Assembly (NCBI GenBank): GCA_022829145.1
Contig: CM040763.1
Location: forward strand, 12,509,141-12,573,140
Direction: 5' to 3'
DNA from: Albula goreensis
Lineage: Eukaryota; Chordata; Actinopteri; Albuliformes; Albulidae
DNA: 64,000 nt
Both the position numbers and the translations under genes were made by a program. Shown here one piece after another: positions 63,601-64,000 of this stretch; position 1 is the stretch's first letter; each line of letters begins with the position of its first letter. Below the pieces are notes generated by a model. The model saw only the letters and a program-made list of their open reading frames with translations, was not told the origin of the DNA and ran no database searches.

Positions 63601-63870
63601 TTTACCTTGCCCAGTGTCTGGGTGAGATTATTACAAATAAATACACTGTGTGTAGTAAACCTACATCTCAAGACAATTATTAATCGCTCACCTGTAACAT
63701 GAGATGGAGGTTTGTCACCTTCTGGGCAGACCAGCCCGAGTTGTCACCCCCAACCTCAAACCAGGGTTTCATGCGCTGGATATAAGAACCCTCCTTGAAG
63801 AAGTTCTGGTTGGAGCTATTGTTCTTGAGAAGACTCAGCATAAGCAGTAGGCAGTCTTCAACCACAATCC
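48542..63870 (-). CDS. uso1: uso1: general vesicular transport factor p115, 3' part (16 exons, N-terminus beyond the window)
   Basis: Homodimeric coiled-coil tether of COPII vesicles and Golgi cisternae that binds GM130, giantin and Rab1 (family knowledge). Exons 63870-63692, 63330-63190, 61560-61472, 61023-60869, 60198-59993, 56537-56427, 55878-55760, 53793-53612, 52980-52859, 52527-52389, 51748-51585, 50518-50462, 50290-50189, 49862-49776, 49131-48916 and 48616-48542 join in phase to 2144 nt: 713 residues plus stop, about three quarters of the usual 960 aa. Seen: the armadillo-like head (NQNFFKEGSYIQRMKPWFE, SCQKAMYHCGLLQQLCTIL, NERQPFVLRCAVLYCFQS, LCGGLFSTDSLSNWCAAVAL), the head end FDHEFTKLVKELE, a long heptad coiled coil, the conserved KKEQDDLLMLLADQDQKI, and an acidic tail that binds GM130/giantin in mammals. 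The 63870 end is an acceptor, so about 250 residues lie to the right. Confidence 0.96.
48916..49131 (-). CDS. uso1: uso1 exon, coiled coil and conserved C-terminal motif
   Basis: 72 codons from EEVKRLSESRANMEQQ to KKEQDDLLMLLADQDQKI and KSKLKELGEP. KKEQDDLL(V/M)LLADQDQKI is highly conserved in p115. A GA microsatellite lies just upstream of the acceptor (gtcatgcag). Donor gtagga. Confidence 0.96.
49326..49348. repeat. (GT)n microsatellite
   Basis: About 11 GT units with one GC interruption, in a uso1 intron. Confidence 0.85.
49776..49862 (-). CDS. uso1: uso1 exon, coiled coil
   Basis: 29 codons: GPATDPGTPANEDLQRLLSA, then QTQESERLK. Acceptor tgtcctgcag, donor gtctgt, phase 0. The first ten residues are a Pro/Gly linker. 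Confidence 0.88.
50189..50290 (-). CDS. uso1: uso1 exon, coiled coil
   Basis: 34 codons: ELEALRGQVHSQLAQISQLQ, then TEKQELLKTTAQLA. Acceptor tttggaacag, donor gtaagc, phase 0. Confidence 0.93.
50462..50518 (-). CDS. uso1: uso1 exon, short coiled-coil exon
   Basis: 19 codons, REEMAQRVKGSENNPEILK. Acceptor tgttgtgtag after a T-rich tract, donor gtaaaa, phase 0 at both ends, so it could be skipped without shifting frame. Confidence 0.82.
50519..51584 (-). other. uso1: uso1 intron
   Basis: A 1.07-kb AT-rich intron with a poly(T) run near 50670-50690. No additional coiled-coil exon was found, although vertebrate USO1 varies here. Confidence 0.6.
51585..51748 (-). CDS. uso1: uso1 exon, Gly/Gln linker and coiled coil
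   Basis: 54 codons: KGSQQNGGQGEAAHVNG linker, then LGQLREELQELRRRNAQVEV. Acceptor cccctccag, donor gtgagc, ends in phase 0. Reading past the donor gives non-coiled sequence and a stop. Confidence 0.88.
52389..52527 (-). CDS. uso1: uso1 exon, coiled coil
   Basis: 46 codons: DAQVNELKEQVASLTSRNEQ and MAQIQQHRDQYSILKLRL, with heptad spacing of Leu/Val/Met. Acceptor atgctgcag, donor gtaccc, ends in phase 1. Confidence 0.94.
52859..52980 (-). CDS. uso1: uso1 exon, coiled coil start
   Basis: 40 codons: VVTKSVHKSSEEERKEEEVK, then KTLEQHDSIMAQYKELIREQ. Acceptor attatccacag, donor gtagtg, ends in phase 0. Confidence 0.94.
53389..53579. mobile_element. MITE with inverted ends (copy 2), related to the 33.0-kb copy
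   Basis: The left arm reads tcagactccagtcctgggcc and agcgtctgctggttc; the right arm reads aaaactgctggcacagcag and ccctccagggcatgagact. They are inverted copies of each other and of the txk-intron element. It sits in the uso1 intron just downstream (minus sense) of the FDHEFTKLVKELE exon. Confidence 0.6.
53612..53793 (-). CDS. uso1: uso1 exon, end of the globular head
   Basis: 60 codons: EKLKQLIEKRIGKENFVEKL, ELYSRAVQTPQPAFPSPEQ and FDHEFTKLVKELE. Acceptor tacccacag, donor gtcagt, ends in phase 1. Confidence 0.95.
54255..54818. mobile_element. 564-bp non-autonomous hAT-like DNA transposon
   Basis: Begins CAGGGTGTGAACTACA and ends TGTAGCTCACACACTG, inverted repeats matching at 14 of 16 positions. 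Flanking octamers catttacg (54247-54254) and cacttaca (54819-54826) agree at 6 of 8 bases, the 8-bp target duplication of hAT elements. The motif gagctcccctgaaa occurs near both ends. No transposase frame. It lies in a uso1 intron. Confidence 0.75.
55760..55878 (-). CDS. uso1: uso1 exon, armadillo head
   Basis: 39 codons: LTSQISENLGEDERLIQGLC, then LLLGICICYNDNSLENHT. The acceptor ctcag at 55879 is chosen over an upstream aaccag because it joins NVSY to LTSQI as in the family. Donor gtatgg, ends in phase 2. Confidence 0.93.
56427..56537 (-). CDS. uso1: uso1 exon, armadillo head, next to a long CA repeat
   Basis: 37 codons: GSKVQTRVGLLILLCTW and CPIAVAHFLHNQENVSY. Acceptor ctctctcccag, donor gtatcc, phase 0 at both ends. 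On the minus strand about 600 bp of GT-rich repeat ends roughly 15 nt before the acceptor. Confidence 0.95.
56552..57170. repeat. uso1: long degenerate CA/CATG microsatellite in a uso1 intron
   Basis: About 620 bp of (CA)n mixed with ACATACATG, GCATGCATGC and ACACAAAC variants. All three frames stay open for long stretches on both strands, which is why long Cys/Val or His/Thr frames appear here; none is a gene. The right (minus-sense) acceptor of the exon at 56537 is about 15 bp away. Confidence 0.93.
57171..59992 (-). other. uso1: uso1 intron, unique part
   Basis: Remainder of the 3.5-kb intron between the QCTNILSQ and GSKVQTR exons. The exons join directly in phase with conserved sequence, so no exon is missing. 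No element was recognised. Confidence 0.6.
59993..60198 (-). CDS. uso1: uso1 exon, armadillo head
   Basis: A 206-bp exon, AGQLLCGGLFSTDSLSNWCA, then QKEQLLRVQLATSVGTPPIS and QCTNILSQ. It is GC-rich compared with its introns. Acceptor ctctgcccag, donor gtacgg, ends in phase 0. Confidence 0.96.
60869..61023 (-). CDS. uso1: uso1 exon, armadillo head
   Basis: A 155-bp exon, PAIVVLLMSMVNERQPFVLR and LYKNQKGQEEIVSTLLPSTI. Acceptor catgcctgcag, donor gtgagt, ends in phase 1. Confidence 0.96.
61472..61560 (-). CDS. uso1: uso1 exon, armadillo head
   Basis: An 89-bp exon, TINTVSEVIRGSLDNQDYFA to NAPSNPP. Acceptor tttaattccag, donor gtgaaa, ends in phase 2; the split codon with the next exon gives Arg. 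Confidence 0.95.
61561..63189 (-). other. uso1: uso1 intron
   Basis: A 1.6-kb intron with two similar stretches reading caaaaagaggaagtgaaaa (near 61996 and 62528) and a poly(A) run near 62978-62993. No exon is expected because ADILTE joins TINTVSEV directly. Confidence 0.6.
63190..63330 (-). CDS. uso1: uso1 exon, armadillo head
   Basis: 47 codons: LVRVMVSPMNSPGA, SSCQKAMYHCGLLQQLCTIL and ATGIPADILTE. Acceptor ccccaaacag, donor gtacga, phase 0 at both ends. Confidence 0.96.
63692..63870 (-). CDS. uso1: uso1 exon, armadillo head (first in window)
   Basis: 59 codons after a split first codon: IVVEDCLLLMLSLLKN, NQNFFKEGSYIQRMKPWFE and WSAQKVTNLHLMLQ. Acceptor cccatttgcag, donor gtgagc, ends in phase 0. 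Confidence 0.96.
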
Positions 63871-64000
63871 CTGCAAATGGGAATAGAAGACTCATTATGG
63901 CCCAGCTCCATCTCAATTACTGTTGACCTATTCATTCGTAACATTGTTTACTGTTAACCTATTCATTCGTAACATTGTTATGAATGTGCAATTAGCTTAA

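Overview
The window looks like ray-finned fish (probably teleost) nuclear DNA. The evidence is spliced vertebrate genes with consensus GT-AG introns, AT-rich non-coding DNA with CA/GT microsatellites, a tRNA-headed SINE carrying the tail typical of fish elements, and small hAT-like MITEs. The species cannot be named from the sequence. Every exon below was read by eye from splice sites, reading phase and protein motifs; no alignment was run.

Layout: (1) 1-17.9 kb holds no gene I recognise. It contains a SINE at 8.5 kb, a degenerate tandem repeat at 9.1-9.7 kb and a speculative two-exon small ORF at 14.7-15.1 kb. (2) 17.9-28.4 kb, minus strand: tec, a complete Tec-family cytoplasmic tyrosine kinase with 17 coding exons and 637 aa (PH, BTK zinc motif, proline-rich, SH3, SH2, kinase). 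(3) 28.4-31.4 kb is a short divergent intergenic region. (4) 31.4-40.8 kb, plus strand: txk, a complete Tec-family kinase with 15 coding exons and 504 aa. It has an N-terminal cysteine string instead of a PH domain, then SH3, SH2 and kinase. (5) 40.8-48.5 kb is non-coding between convergent 3' ends. (6) 48.5-63.9 kb, minus strand: uso1 (p115 vesicle tether), 16 exons covering the last 713 aa; the N-terminal part lies beyond the right edge.

tec and txk are paralogues with the same SH2/kinase exon boundaries, and both belong to antigen-receptor or cytokine-receptor signalling in lymphoid cells. uso1 is an unrelated Golgi housekeeping gene that happens to be their neighbour.

The most interesting signals are in txk. 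The intron after the HRD exon carries about 1.1 kb of tandem repeat. Its 35-bp unit is a copy of the exon-intron junction itself, so the natural 5' splice site is followed by more than 26 decoy copies. A second txk exon has a strong alternative 3' splice site 84 nt upstream that would add 28 in-frame residues to the kinase domain. tec and txk are head-to-head here, whereas I recall them as tandem in human.
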